From assembly GCA_905214225.1 (NCBI GenBank), contig CAJMLL010000009.1, positions 1 to 61,370 on the forward strand: a stretch of 61,370 nucleotides of DNA, in the 5' to 3' direction. Origin of the DNA: an uncultured bacterium. GTDB taxonomy: Bacteria; Bacillota; Clostridia; Peptostreptococcales; Anaerovoracaceae. A model generated the notes under the pieces. The model saw only the letters and a program-made list of their open reading frames with translations, did no database searches and was not told the DNA's origin. The position numbers and the translations under genes were made by a program. Below, in pieces: positions 50,993 to 59,599 of the stretch. Each line of letters opens with the position of its first letter. Within the stretch, counting starts at the first letter, position 1.

Positions 50993-51964
50993 TTATAAAT
51001 CTTTATGCCCGTGGTCCCTCTCCTCATCCGGATTGACATGAACCATGCAGTGCTTCAGCTCAGGATGGCCTTTTTCAAGAATATCGTGGACCTCCCGCGC
51101 CGTCTTATGAGCGTCATAGAGGCTCAGATGTCCGTCCATCGTAATGTCCACATCGACATAAATCTTAGCACCGAACTGACGGGAACGGAGGTCGTCTACA
51201 TGCATGACTCCCGGAACAGATTCCACTTCCGCATACATCTGCTCCACCAGATCATCCGGACATGCCCGGTCCACCAGCTGATTGATCGTCTCCCGGAACA
51301 CATCAACCGCAGCCTTGATAATCAGGATGCCGATGACAATGGAAGCCGCCGGATCCAGTACCGGAATCCCCAGACGGGCGCCGACGATTCCGACCAGACC
51401 TCCCGCAGAAGCCAGGGAATCAGAGCGGTGGTCCCATGCCTGCGCCTTCAGTGAGACAGAATTCATTTTTTTCGCCGCACGCATGGTAAAGTGGTACAGA
51501 ATTTCTTTCACCACAATCGCAATGACCGCGACGATCACCGGCAGCATGGTCGGGACGGCAATTTTCTCCGGGTGCATGATCGACTGTACGCCAGTCTTTC
51601 CAATGGAAAGGCCGACGATCAGCAGAATATTTCCTAAGACAATGGAAGCAACACATTCAAAACGCTCATGCCCATAGGGATGGTTTTTATCTGCGGCGCG
51701 GTGAGAAACCCGCGCTCCGGCCATGACAATCAGTGTTCCTGCAACATCGGACAGGGAATGAAATCCATCTGAAATCATGGCCGCGGAATGGCCCAGTATT
51801 CCTGCGAACATTTTAATAATGGAAAGTCCGATATTCGAAAACAGGTTGACCAGTGAAACATGGTAAACTGCTTTCTCCTGCTGATCTCTGAGCTCTGCTC
51901 CGGATGCTGCACTGATATCATCTTCTGTCTGTGCATCATGTTCATGATGAAATAATCCATGCAT
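50993..51964 (-). CDS. Cation diffusion facilitator (CDF) transporter
   Basis: A 323-residue CDF-family divalent metal/H+ antiporter. Six membrane helices lie in residues about 35-235, with metal-site motifs in helices 2 and 5: SDGFHSLSDV (H-x-x-x-D) and DHRSDSLAS (HxxxD). A cytoplasmic ferredoxin-like C-terminal domain follows (VMHVDDLRSRQFGAKIYVDV) and ends His-rich. The N-terminus also has a His cluster (HGLFHHEHD). Such proteins export Zn, Fe, Mn or Co/Ni; the H-D/H-D pairs are compatible with several. Start ATG 51964 with AGGAGG 8 bases upstream. A consensus promoter with a short terminator in the leader (52010-52032) suggests premature termination control. Confidence 0.93.
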   Translation of the reverse strand: MHGLFHHEHDAQTEDDISAASGAELRDQQEKAVYHVSLVNLFSNIGLSIIKMFAGILGHSAAMISDGFHSLSDVAGTLIVMAGARVSHRAADKNHPYGHERFECVASIVLGNILLIVGLSIGKTGVQSIMHPEKIAVPTMLPVIVAVIAIVVKEILYHFTMRAAKKMNSVSLKAQAWDHRSDSLASAGGLVGIVGARLGIPVLDPAASIVIGILIIKAAVDVFRETINQLVDRACPDDLVEQMYAEVESVPGVMHVDDLRSRQFGAKIYVDVDITMDGHLSLYDAHKTAREVHDILEKGHPELKHCMVHVNPDEERDHGHKDL

Positions 51965-52009
51965 AGTTTCACCTCCTCAATACGTCCTGCCAGGTATTCA
52001 AAGGGCCAG

Positions 52010-52032
52010 AAAAACCGCCAGAATACTGGCGG
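52010..52032 (-). promoter_or_regulatory. Intrinsic terminator in the CDF leader (attenuator candidate)
   Basis: CCGCCAG (52015-52021), AATA loop, CTGGCGG (52026-52032): perfect 7-bp stem, followed on the minus strand by five Ts (52014-52010). It lies about 30 bases after the predicted start of transcription and 46 bases before the CDF start codon. Confidence 0.6.
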
Positions 52033-52070
52033 CTAGTCCAACCCTAATATCTTCAGTATATATTTTTCCA

Positions 52071-52099
52071 ATTATATCACTTCATTCTATTTTTATCAA
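52071..52099 (-). promoter_or_regulatory. Promoter of the CDF gene
   Basis: Minus strand TTGATA (52099-52094), 17-base spacer, TATAAT (52076-52071). Confidence 0.8.
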
Positions 52100-52131
52100 C
52101 CAATAGCCTATCTGTTTCAACTCGTCAATTT

Positions 52132-52160
52132 TTGACAAAATGTTAAGGTCAATGTATCAT
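52132..52160 (+). promoter_or_regulatory. Promoter of the Ser-rich protein gene
   Basis: TTGACA (52132-52137), 17-base spacer, TATCAT (52155-52160), divergent from the CDF promoter and only 33 bases from it. Confidence 0.7.
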
Positions 52161-52213
52161 AGAAAGAACAGCTGAATCATACAGCTTAGTAAATATTTCA
52201 ATGTTTCAGAAGA

Positions 52214-52726
52214 TTGAAGCACCCACCTGCGATAATCGGGCATGCAGATGACCGCATCAAGAAAACCGATTCTCTGTCTGACGCAGAGAAAATACGAAAG
52301 TCCGCATTGGCGCAGATCCAATCCATAAAGACTGACGCGCAGCTGACCAAGGAAGAAAAGGCAGCAAAGGAAAAAGCAAGAAAGCACCGTCTCGCAATAG
52401 AAAAAGCAAAGAAACGCGCAGAAAAAAGACGTGCGCAGAAAAAAGCAAAGACTGCTTCACCAGCAGGAGCGCGGGCAGGCTCCGAGGCTTCTTCTGCAGC
52501 ACGTTCATCCGTCAATTCCGGCTCGAACAGCAGTACTTCCAGCAGAAGCTACTCATCTTCCGCCCGCACCGGATCATCCTCTTCATACAGCGGACATTCC
52601 GGCAGCACCGGTGGAAGCAGCCATACGGGACATTCAGGGAACAGCGGTTCCAAAGGTAACAGCGGCCAATCCAATGGAAGCAGCAGTAAAGGATGTGTAG
52701 GCGATGACGCGTCAAACTTCTATTAA
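52214..52726 (+). CDS. Lys-rich / Ser-Gly-rich protein of unknown function
   Basis: About 170 residues in two parts. The first half is a charged helix (EKAAKEKARKHRLAIEKAKK and surroundings), the second a Ser/Gly/Thr/His low-complexity tail with GHSG repeats and the end CVGDDASNFY. There is no signal peptide and no membrane helix. No ATG is in frame near the 5-prime end; TTG 52214 is the first possible start and has no clear ribosome site, so the true start or even an N-terminal frameshift is open (ATG 52201 is in another frame and stops soon). The promoter at 52132-52160 supports expression. It overlaps the next gene by 23 bases. Confidence 0.55.
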   Translation: MKHPPAIIGHADDRIKKTDSLSDAEKIRKSALAQIQSIKTDAQLTKEEKAAKEKARKHRLAIEKAKKRAEKRRAQKKAKTASPAGARAGSEASSAARSSVNSGSNSSTSSRSYSSSARTGSSSSYSGHSGSTGGSSHTGHSGNSGSKGNSGQSNGSSSKGCVGDDASNFY

Positions 52727-53747
52727 AGAGAACGAACATCGCAGCGGCTCTGAAGCGCCGGGAAATCATCCGTACTACGACCAGTTTTCCTATATGCGCA
52801 TTATCGCGACATTCTTCATCATCATTCTGCACTCCCTGTTCGCGTCCTCAATCTATTTCAAGGACGATATGACAGCAGCCAATGTCCGTTTTGAACAGGT
52901 ATTTCAGAACCTGCTGATGTGGTGTGTCCCGGTTTTCCTGATGATCACAGGAGTCCTTCTGCTTGATCCGGACCGGGAAATTCCTCTGAAAAAACTATTT
53001 GGAAAATACATCAAACGCATGCTGCTTACACTGGTCGTCTTCACCTTCCTGTTCCAGCTGTTAGACTATAAATTCGGACTGCAGCCGACGCTTTTTACCG
53101 GATGGATCCGCAGTCTGTTCTTTGCCAAGAGCTGGGCGCACATGTGGTACCTCTACATGATCATCGGCCTCTACCTGATGATGCCGTTCTATAAACTGAT
53201 CACAAGATACGCAGAAAAACTGGTCCCGTATCTGATCCTGCTGCTTCTCATTTTCACTGCGGTCATTCCGCTGTTTCTCAAGAGCTTCGGATTCGGCATC
53301 CCGACAGCGACCGTCTACCCGGTCTACCTCTTCATCGGATACTGGCTGTACCATCATAAAATGAAGCTTCCATTGTCCCTGCTTCTGACCATCGGATGCT
53401 CCGTGGCCCTGATTGCCGTCACCACCGTATTTCTCGGAAAAACCGCCATCACCGACAGTTTCTGCGGATACGCGTCCATCCTGGTAGTCGGACAGAGCGC
53501 AGGCATCTATTCCCTGCTGAACCGAATTTCGGCCGATGCCGATTCCTGGATCAGAAAGATCGATTCCTGCACTTTCGGCGTGTACATTCTGCACATGATC
53601 GGAATCCGCTGGCTGATGAAAATATACGGCTTCAATCCGTACGCATACGGACCAATGTCGTTTATCCTCATTGCCATCGTTTTATTCCTGATTTCCTTCT
53701 TCCTGACCTGGCTCATTCGGTCAGTAACAAGAAATCAGCTGCTCTAG
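52704..53747 (+). CDS. Acyltransferase 3 family membrane protein
   Basis: A 347-residue integral membrane O-acyltransferase (acyltransferase 3, OafA/WecH-like). About ten helices. The N-terminal catalytic His is in MRIIATFFIIILHSLFASS; other family marks are VPVFLMITGVLLL, KRMLLTLVVF, WYLYMIIGLYLMMP and the late TFGVYILHMIGI. Such enzymes move acetyl or succinyl groups to cell-surface sugars or lipids. The first 20 residues are polar and cytoplasmic. The start at 52704 lies inside the preceding gene, which has AAGGATGTG upstream as a modest ribosome site; coupling with the Ser-rich protein is likely. A double-hairpin terminator follows. Confidence 0.88.
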   Translation: MTRQTSIKENEHRSGSEAPGNHPYYDQFSYMRIIATFFIIILHSLFASSIYFKDDMTAANVRFEQVFQNLLMWCVPVFLMITGVLLLDPDREIPLKKLFGKYIKRMLLTLVVFTFLFQLLDYKFGLQPTLFTGWIRSLFFAKSWAHMWYLYMIIGLYLMMPFYKLITRYAEKLVPYLILLLLIFTAVIPLFLKSFGFGIPTATVYPVYLFIGYWLYHHKMKLPLSLLLTIGCSVALIAVTTVFLGKTAITDSFCGYASILVVGQSAGIYSLLNRISADADSWIRKIDSCTFGVYILHMIGIRWLMKIYGFNPYAYGPMSFILIAIVLFLISFFLTWLIRSVTRNQLL

Positions 53748-53787
53748 CGCGGACAAAATAAAAACGTGCAAGGAGACTCCTTGCTGC

Positions 53788-53825
53788 AGCCGGCCCTGCG
53801 GTCTAACGGGGGCCGGCTTTTTCTT
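53788..53825 (+). terminator. Terminator of the acyltransferase gene
   Basis: AGCCGGCCC with GGGCCGGCT and TTTTTC after; a smaller hairpin GCAAGGA-GAC-TCCTTGC (53768-53784) precedes it. Two octamer copies flank it (GGACAAAA 53751-53758, TTTTGTCC 53824-53831). Confidence 0.85.
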
Positions 53826-53831
53826 TTGTCC

Positions 53832-54205
53832 CGGCTGCCATGCGGCTTTTACTCTTCGTATTCCCTTGCTGCTCAGGATTTGTCGTCTACAACAATTACG
53901 CCCAATAAACATAGTCGCAAATTACATTTAAATGCGAAAATAAAATATTTTTCTTTTAAATCTTATTCTTTTCTGAATTTTGCTTGCTTTTTGTCTTCTA
54001 ACTTGCTAACTTGGTTTTTGTCGGCGCTTCCGCGCCGAACTCGTCTATTCTGGAAGGGGCCGGTGTATGTGTTTAACGGAATATCCTTTCCCCCAGAAAA
54101 TTTCATGAATTCAAGCTTAACAAAACCTGTGATATTCCATTCACTCTGTATTTTTCTGTACACCAGCCCTTCCACCCATACGCGATATTTATAAGGAGGT
54201 AAGTT
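53832..54205. other. Intergenic, AT-rich
   Basis: About 370 bases. A compact hairpin TCGGCGC-TTCC-GCGCCGA lies at about 54019-54036. The start of the next gene is set by AAGGAGG 7 bases before 54206. No gene seen. Confidence 0.45.
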
Positions 54206-56092
54206 ATGGTACGTACAAAAAGCCAGATCCGACTGAAGCGGCAGCTTTCTATTCCCGCCGCAGCTCAGCCATGGAGGCTGATCCCGCTGATTATTTTTCT
54301 TTTCATTTTTACTGCTTCCGGGCTGTTCAGCGGCGTGCACGCGGCGGAGCAGTCCACACATCCGCAGCTTCCGCATCCGGTTAACTGCCCGGAAGATGCA
54401 GACACGCAGGGGAATGCGGCCGTATGCGCAGGAGAAAAGCATGACAGCGGACAGAAGAAAGATCTTTCTTCAGGCCCTTCTTCTGTAATCACAGAATCAC
54501 CGGAAAAGAAGTCTGCAGCTCTGAAATTTGGAGGCAGCCGTGAGCCCGCCGCTGCGGAATATTCATCTTCCGGCTCTGATCCTGATTCTTCCGCTTCTGA
54601 GAATCCCCCATCTTTCACCCCTTCTTCCGAACATCTCCGCATCTGGCAGCAGCTGATAACAGACGCCGCAGATACGCCAGAATCACTCCGCCGCTACGTC
54701 ATTACAGAAGAACGGGTAATCCGCCCGGACAATCCGCTTTCCGGGAGAATTCCTGACTTCAGGGGTTTTCACCTGCGCAGCGTAAACCCAGTGGTCAAAA
54801 GCACGGAAAATGGCCGCATCATCAAGAATATCTACTATGACCGCGATCTTGTGGAGCTTCATTTTATCATTCCCGCAGAGCTTTCACAAAGCGGCAGGGC
54901 GGAAAATTACGCCTGTTCCGGGCTTTCCGATGCCCCGCTTTCCTCAGCCGGAATGGTCTGGGACGACCGCTGCAGCTGGGTTCTGGGCGATGGCGATCCT
55001 CTGACAGTCGGCATGGACGAAACCTCTGTTATGTCTATGACCTCATTTTCCGGATTCTCCTTTTCTCAGGGCCACCCGATTTACCTGGAGGCCCGCCCGC
55101 TTCCCGATCACCCAGTGATCATCCATCATCAATTCCTCCCGCCGCAGGGAAACACGCCCCGGTCCGTCCACACTGACCATCTGAAACAAAACGGATTTCA
55201 TGCGCTTCTGAAAACCATGCGTTACCGCTATCCCGGATACGAACTGACCGGTTACCAGCTTCTGAAAAAAGGGACATCCATTCCTGCCGGCAGTTTCCAG
55301 TCCATAAACTTCAGCGGCCAGTACAAGGTGCTCTCTTTCCCGTCAGCCTTTGACGCCGCCCTCATCTACCGCCCGGTCCGCTACAATCTGCAGCTCTTCA
55401 CCGAAGAAGGAAGCCTCCATACCAGCCGCTTCCATCAGGAAAAGCTGTTCACTGTCTCCGAGGACAAAAATGAAAGCACAAGCAAGCAGCCGCCTGCAGA
55501 CGAATTCTGCATCCGTGATTACGACTGGTTCCTGACCCCGCTCTTTCATCCACAGTCTATAGTGGATCAGAACGCCCTGATGCCGGCGCATCCGGTGACC
55601 CTGTTCGGGAAACGGAAAATTTCAGTTCCCGAGGACCCGGTCATCATCCCGCCGCTTCCAGATCCAGAACCGGAAGACCAGCCATCCGAACCGGAAGAGC
55701 CTGTCAGCCCGCCGTCCGATCCCAAGCCGTCTGAGGAGCCTGGCAGCAGGCCGGAAATACAGCCCGAACCAGAAGGGCAGCCAGAAAAACTCCCATCCAT
55801 AGATCCAATTCCGGAAGAAGCGGATCCCAAAGACACGCCAGCAGAGCCAGACCCCGAAAAGACAGACCATTCTGTTCCTTCTCATACAAAAGAGAGCGAT
55901 AACACCAGCATTTCAGAAACCGAAGGCGATCCCGTCCCGAAACCGTCCGCAGAGAAAATCCAAGACTGCACAGAACCTGACGATTCCGCGCCCGAAACAG
56001 CCGATCATCAGCCCCTGCTGCTGTGGCTGCTTTCCCTTCTCGGGAGCATGGGAGCGCTGATGGCGTTCCTGGGCAGAAGGAGGAAATCATAG
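54206..56092 (+). CDS. Large surface protein with variant sorting-like C-terminus
   Basis: A 628-residue exported protein. The signal anchor is long (basic 20 residues, then LIPLIIFLFIFTASGLFSGV, cleavage near VHAAEQ). Residues 50-130 are low-complexity Ser/Pro/Glu. Residues about 140-430 form the folded part, which I do not recognise; it contains NIYYDRDLVELHFIIP. From about 460 to 590 a Pro/Glu/Asp-rich stalk follows (PEPEDQPSEPEEPVSPPSD and similar). The end has the layout of a sortase signal: APETADHQ, a hydrophobic helix LLLWLLSLLGSMGALMAFL, and GRRRKS. But LPxTG is replaced by APETA. AAGGAGG precedes the start. It may be anchored by an unusual sortase, or simply by its membrane tail. 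Confidence 0.8.
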   Translation: MVRTKSQIRLKRQLSIPAAAQPWRLIPLIIFLFIFTASGLFSGVHAAEQSTHPQLPHPVNCPEDADTQGNAAVCAGEKHDSGQKKDLSSGPSSVITESPEKKSAALKFGGSREPAAAEYSSSGSDPDSSASENPPSFTPSSEHLRIWQQLITDAADTPESLRRYVITEERVIRPDNPLSGRIPDFRGFHLRSVNPVVKSTENGRIIKNIYYDRDLVELHFIIPAELSQSGRAENYACSGLSDAPLSSAGMVWDDRCSWVLGDGDPLTVGMDETSVMSMTSFSGFSFSQGHPIYLEARPLPDHPVIIHHQFLPPQGNTPRSVHTDHLKQNGFHALLKTMRYRYPGYELTGYQLLKKGTSIPAGSFQSINFSGQYKVLSFPSAFDAALIYRPVRYNLQLFTEEGSLHTSRFHQEKLFTVSEDKNESTSKQPPADEFCIRDYDWFLTPLFHPQSIVDQNALMPAHPVTLFGKRKISVPEDPVIIPPLPDPEPEDQPSEPEEPVSPPSDPKPSEEPGSRPEIQPEPEGQPEKLPSIDPIPEEADPKDTPAEPDPEKTDHSVPSHTKESDNTSISETEGDPVPKPSAEKIQDCTEPDDSAPETADHQPLLLWLLSLLGSMGALMAFLGRRRKS

Positions 56093-56343
56093 AAATCCGG
56101 CTTTCAGGCACTATCGAGGTGTCCGGCAGACATCCGTCACCCAGGAATTTTCATAGCCCATACAGCAGCGACAGCATAAATTAAAAGGTGAGGCGTTGCG
56201 GTTCTTATGTATTCCTGTATTTTCAAAACACCTGAGAGGAGTTTTGAAAAATCTGTTCCGAGATTATAAAATAATCGCGGTTCCTCAACGATTTTAAATG
56301 CGTACATTTTAATTGTGCGTTCATAAGCATCTGAACATGCAAG

Positions 56344-56379
56344 AATAGCGGGAGATTAGCAGGATTTCCCGCTATTTTT
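56344..56379. terminator. Bidirectional terminator
   Basis: AATAGCGGGA (56344-56353) with TCCCGCTATT (56367-56376) and TTT after. It separates the surface protein gene and the convergent nitroreductase gene. The rest of 56093-56426 shows no gene. Confidence 0.75.
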
Positions 56380-56426
56380 CATCCGATCATTCTGAACTGG
56401 TCTTCTCTCGTTATTACATTAATTTC

Positions 56427-56933
56427 TTACATCCTGTTGTAGACTACAACTTCTTCGGCTGACTTCTTGGAAGTTCTCTTTCCTTCCTTTGCTGGATAGC
56501 CAATCGGTGCTACTGCTATGACTACGTATTCATCCGGGATATTCAGCAGAGCTCTGACTTTTTCAGGTTCAAACCAGCCAAGCCATACAAACTGCATACC
56601 TAGCGAAACTGCCTCAAGTGTCATATAGGACATTGCGATCGCTCCATCCATGCTTCTGGCACTCTGTCCGCATATCATGGTTCTGTCTCCGGTCGCACAC
56701 TCCACAAGTATAGCCGGTGCAGTTTCTATCCATTTCTGATCCTTGCAGGCTGACACCATTTCTTTGATCAGCTCCTTGTCAGTCACGACTATGTGCTTGT
56801 TAAGCTGTTGATTGCTGGCGGTCGGAGCAAGCCTTCCTGCTTCCATGATCAGGACCAGTTTTTCATCCTCTACCGGCCTGTCAGCAAACCCTCTTGAACT
56901 GTAACGTTTTTCAATAGCTTCCATTACTTCCAT
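56427..56933 (-). CDS. Nitroreductase family protein
   Basis: A 168-residue FMN-dependent nitroreductase-fold protein, last gene of the redox operon. The start MEVMEAIEKRYSSRGFADRP carries the FMN-binding R-x-S-x-R of the family. Next come APTASNQQLNKHIVV (isoalloxazine contacts) and LEAVSLGMQFVWLGWF, then IPDEYVVIAVAPIGYPAKEG at the end. It is of the short type, which often reduces nitro or quinone groups with NAD(P)H. The ATG at 56933 has GGAG 10 bases upstream, 11 bases after the upstream stop. Cotranscription with the flavin enzyme is near certain. Confidence 0.9.
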   Translation of the reverse strand: MEVMEAIEKRYSSRGFADRPVEDEKLVLIMEAGRLAPTASNQQLNKHIVVTDKELIKEMVSACKDQKWIETAPAILVECATGDRTMICGQSARSMDGAIAMSYMTLEAVSLGMQFVWLGWFEPEKVRALLNIPDEYVVIAVAPIGYPAKEGKRTSKKSAEEVVVYNRM

Positions 56934-56944
56934 CTGATCATCTC

Positions 56945-58927
56945 CTAGATCTTCAGCGCAGTGATGAATCCCTGCTCGATTCCTGTGCAAATGTTTGAGC
57001 GGCCTCTCGCGTCGCCAATAGCGAAGTACTGTCCGAACTGTGCTCTCAGAGGTTCTTCGAGATCAGTCAGCGGTTTCTTACCGAGCGCGTTGACTACTGT
57101 ATCTGCCTCGATATCGAATTCTCTGTCACCTATCATATCATAGACTGTGACTGAGTTCTCATTGATGCTCTTGATCTGGTGCGAAACATAGCTCTTCACA
57201 CCCGCCTTTTTGAGAAGCGGATGCAGCGTCAGCTTGGTCATGAGTTCGCCATCGATCGAAAGCTCCGGCATCATCTCAACTACTGCAACATCCTTGAATC
57301 CTTTTTCTGCCAGCCAGTGTGCAGTCTCAACACCTACCTGGCCTCCGCCCGCGATGACAACTTTACCCTCAACAGGAGCGCCATGAGCAAGCACATCTAT
57401 AGCTGTAACGACCTTGTCATTGTCTCTGAGCCCCGGGATCGGAGGAGCGATAGGCACAGCTCCTGTTGCAAGTATGACCGCATCACCACTGAGCTCACTT
57501 ATGTTCTCTTTAGTGATCTCATGCCCGAGATGGACCGTGACGTTATCCATTCTGCCGAGCTGTGTCTCATAGTATCTGCGCACATTCATGAGATTGTCCT
57601 TGCATGGAGGAGTGGATGCAGCTACGATCTGTTCACCGCCGCAGAGCTTATCTGCTTTGTCATAGAGGTCGACTTTATGTCCTCGCATTCCCAGTCTGTA
57701 TGCTGCCTCGAGTCCCGCAGGACCTGTGCCGATGACCGTAACATTCTTCTTCTCAGCTGCCTTAGGATATCCTGTCAGGAATCTGTGCTCTCTTCCTGCC
57801 ATAGCGTTGAGTGTGCATCTGAGTGTCTGGTTGCCGGATGCGATCCTGTCACCTATACAGTGGTCGCAGGAGATACATCTTCTCATACCGTCAAGATCAC
57901 CGCAAGCTACCTTGTTGACCCATTCAGGCTCTGCGATCCATGCGCGTCCCATAGCAACAAAATCTGCCTTGCCATCCTCAAGCACTTTTTCAGCTACCTC
58001 AGGATCCTGAAGTCTGCCCTGCACTATTACAGGAATGCTGACTGCCTTCTTAATCTCATCCGTCATATCTGCCATGAAGCCCTTTTCGTAATAGACAGGC
58101 GGACTGATAAGTGACATTGTCTGGAAGAGTCCCGCTCCGCAGTCGAGTGCGTCTACGCCTGCCTCTTCGAGCATTTTGCAGAGTTCAACAGTCTCAGTGA
58201 GCTGTCTTCCTGCATCGCCGATGAACTCATCCATAGCAAGTCTTACGATGATAGGCATGTTAGGACCGATGTTTGCTCTGCATGCTGCCACGAGTTCAAG
58301 GAGGAATCTTGCTCTGTTCTCAAGGCTCCCGCCGTACTCATCGTCCCTGTTGTTGAAGTATGGCGACAGGAACTCTGCAATCAGATATCCGCAGTGTGCG
58401 TGGATAGTGATAGCGTCAAATCCGCATCTCTTGAGTCTGCCGCATCCCTTGCCGAATACTTCTACGCTCTTCTTGATCTCTTCTATTGTCAGCTTGTGTA
58501 CCTTTCTCTTTGCTACAGGGCACTCGATAGTTCCGGGTGCAACATTAGGGATATCCTCGATCGATCCTGCGTCATATGGCATTCCGAGAGCCTGCGCTCC
58601 ACCGCCAGGTGATGCGAGCGCTGAGATCTTAGCGCCCTCATTGTGAACCGCTTCGGTCAGCTCGGTGAGCATCGGGATGAAGCAATCATCATCAAATCTT
58701 GCAGACCTTGGATATGGATCGATCGGATCGATCTTAGTGTTGCCCTGCATCTGATGTGTCGTGATCAGCGCAGCGCCGCCCTTGGCTCTCTCAACATAGT
58801 AGTCGATCTCTGCCCAGTTGATCATGCCGTCCGGTGATGTGAAATGAGTTTCAGTCGGCGACATCAGCACGTGGTTTCTGAGCTGCATCTTACCGATCTT
58901 TCCCGGTGCTAGTAGTTTTTCAAACAT
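56945..58927 (-). CDS. Old-yellow-enzyme-type enoate reductase with Fe-S and FAD/NAD domains
   Basis: A 660-residue flavoprotein of the 2,4-dienoyl-CoA reductase / BaiCD-BaiH / enoate reductase group. The N-terminal TIM barrel (residues 1-345) binds FMN and has the active-site HAHCGYLIAEFLSPYFNNR. Four cysteines bind a 4Fe-4S cluster: Cys351, Cys354, Cys357 and Cys371. The C-terminal part has an FAD site (VTVIGTGPAGLEAAYRL) and an NAD site (VVIAGGGQVGVETAHWL). It should reduce activated C=C bonds; bile-acid enones, unsaturated fatty acids and cinnamates are candidate substrates. Start ATG 58927, GGAG 8 bases upstream. In this operon it is preceded by an MBL hydrolase and followed by a nitroreductase. 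The substrate is unknown. Confidence 0.92.
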   Translation of the reverse strand: MFEKLLAPGKIGKMQLRNHVLMSPTETHFTSPDGMINWAEIDYYVERAKGGAALITTHQMQGNTKIDPIDPYPRSARFDDDCFIPMLTELTEAVHNEGAKISALASPGGGAQALGMPYDAGSIEDIPNVAPGTIECPVAKRKVHKLTIEEIKKSVEVFGKGCGRLKRCGFDAITIHAHCGYLIAEFLSPYFNNRDDEYGGSLENRARFLLELVAACRANIGPNMPIIVRLAMDEFIGDAGRQLTETVELCKMLEEAGVDALDCGAGLFQTMSLISPPVYYEKGFMADMTDEIKKAVSIPVIVQGRLQDPEVAEKVLEDGKADFVAMGRAWIAEPEWVNKVACGDLDGMRRCISCDHCIGDRIASGNQTLRCTLNAMAGREHRFLTGYPKAAEKKNVTVIGTGPAGLEAAYRLGMRGHKVDLYDKADKLCGGEQIVAASTPPCKDNLMNVRRYYETQLGRMDNVTVHLGHEITKENISELSGDAVILATGAVPIAPPIPGLRDNDKVVTAIDVLAHGAPVEGKVVIAGGGQVGVETAHWLAEKGFKDVAVVEMMPELSIDGELMTKLTLHPLLKKAGVKSYVSHQIKSINENSVTVYDMIGDREFDIEADTVVNALGKKPLTDLEEPLRAQFGQYFAIGDARGRSNICTGIEQGFITALKI

Positions 58928-58960
58928 CTTTATTCTCCTCTCTTTCAATAAGGTGTTTAA

Positions 58961-59587
58961 CTACAGGCTGTAACGTCTCTTCTCTGTCCCTATTGTTGTC
59001 TGCTCTGAATGCCCCGAGCAGAGTACTGTCTCATCAGGCAGCGCGAAAATGCGCTCCATAATGCTCTTTATGAGGTTGGTTTCATTGCCGCCGGGATATC
59101 CCCAGCTGCCTATACCCGCCTTGAATATGGTGTCTCCGACGAAAGCGACCTTGTCCCTCTCGCTGAAGAATGTCACTGAATCCGGCGTATGGCCCGGAGT
59201 GTGCATCACCTTCAGGCAAAACGACGGATCACTTTCCAGAGATATCGTCTCTCCGTCAGTCAGCGGAATTGCGCCGTCTATCGTTATCGCGGGTCCGCAA
59301 AGTGCTGAAAGGTTGGTGTGTGCATCCTGCAGCATCAGTCCGGTCCTGTCGAATGCATAGATTTCTGCCCCAAGCAAGTCCCTAAGTTCACTTGCTGCGC
59401 CCATGTGATCGAAATGTCCGTGAGTGAGCAGGATCTTTTCGATCGTCCAGCCATTCCTCCTGACTACCGACATCACCTTATCAGGCTGAGCGCCGGGGTC
59501 AATCAGAAATCCGTGACCGGTCGCGTCATCTATATAGAAGTATGCGTTGACATCGAAGCAGCCTCTCAGAGGTATCAGTCTTATCAT
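58961..59587 (-). CDS. MBL-fold hydrolase, glyoxalase-II-like
   Basis: A 208-residue metallo-beta-lactamase hydrolase of the YcbL/glyoxalase-II group. The zinc ligands are clear: THGHFDHMG (His56, His58, Asp60, His61), HTPGHTPDS, and later FVGDTIFKAGIGSW and CSGHSEQT. There is no second domain, so it is the short type and probably hydrolyses a thioester or lactone. The start is internal to the operon, 12 bases after the frnE-like stop. In this company, a role with glutathione-like or low-molecular thiol adducts is possible, though clostridia generally lack glutathione; that is inference. Confidence 0.9.
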   Translation of the reverse strand: MIRLIPLRGCFDVNAYFYIDDATGHGFLIDPGAQPDKVMSVVRRNGWTIEKILLTHGHFDHMGAASELRDLLGAEIYAFDRTGLMLQDAHTNLSALCGPAITIDGAIPLTDGETISLESDPSFCLKVMHTPGHTPDSVTFFSERDKVAFVGDTIFKAGIGSWGYPGGNETNLIKSIMERIFALPDETVLCSGHSEQTTIGTEKRRYSL

Positions 59588-59599
59588 CGCCGTGACCCT

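Larger units (their letters stand above)
1983..55469. repeat. Dispersed octamer TTTTGTCC / GGACAAAA, 19 copies
   Basis: TTTTGTCC on the plus strand begins at 5228, 6407, 8443, 14147, 14457, 19327, 23114, 28525, 32608, 41954, 50633 and 53824; its reverse GGACAAAA begins at 1983, 14343, 23024, 35149, 50912, 53751 and 55462. Chance expectation for both strands is about two. It is usually preceded by more T or A. Most copies are intergenic or near gene ends. This entry spans the first to the last copy; it is not a contiguous repeat. Confidence 0.75.

Noticed and set aside
51965..52100. NiCo (czcD) or yybP-ykoY riboswitch before the CDF gene
   Set aside because: The leader from predicted start to hairpin is only about 30 bases, too short for these multi-helix RNAs.
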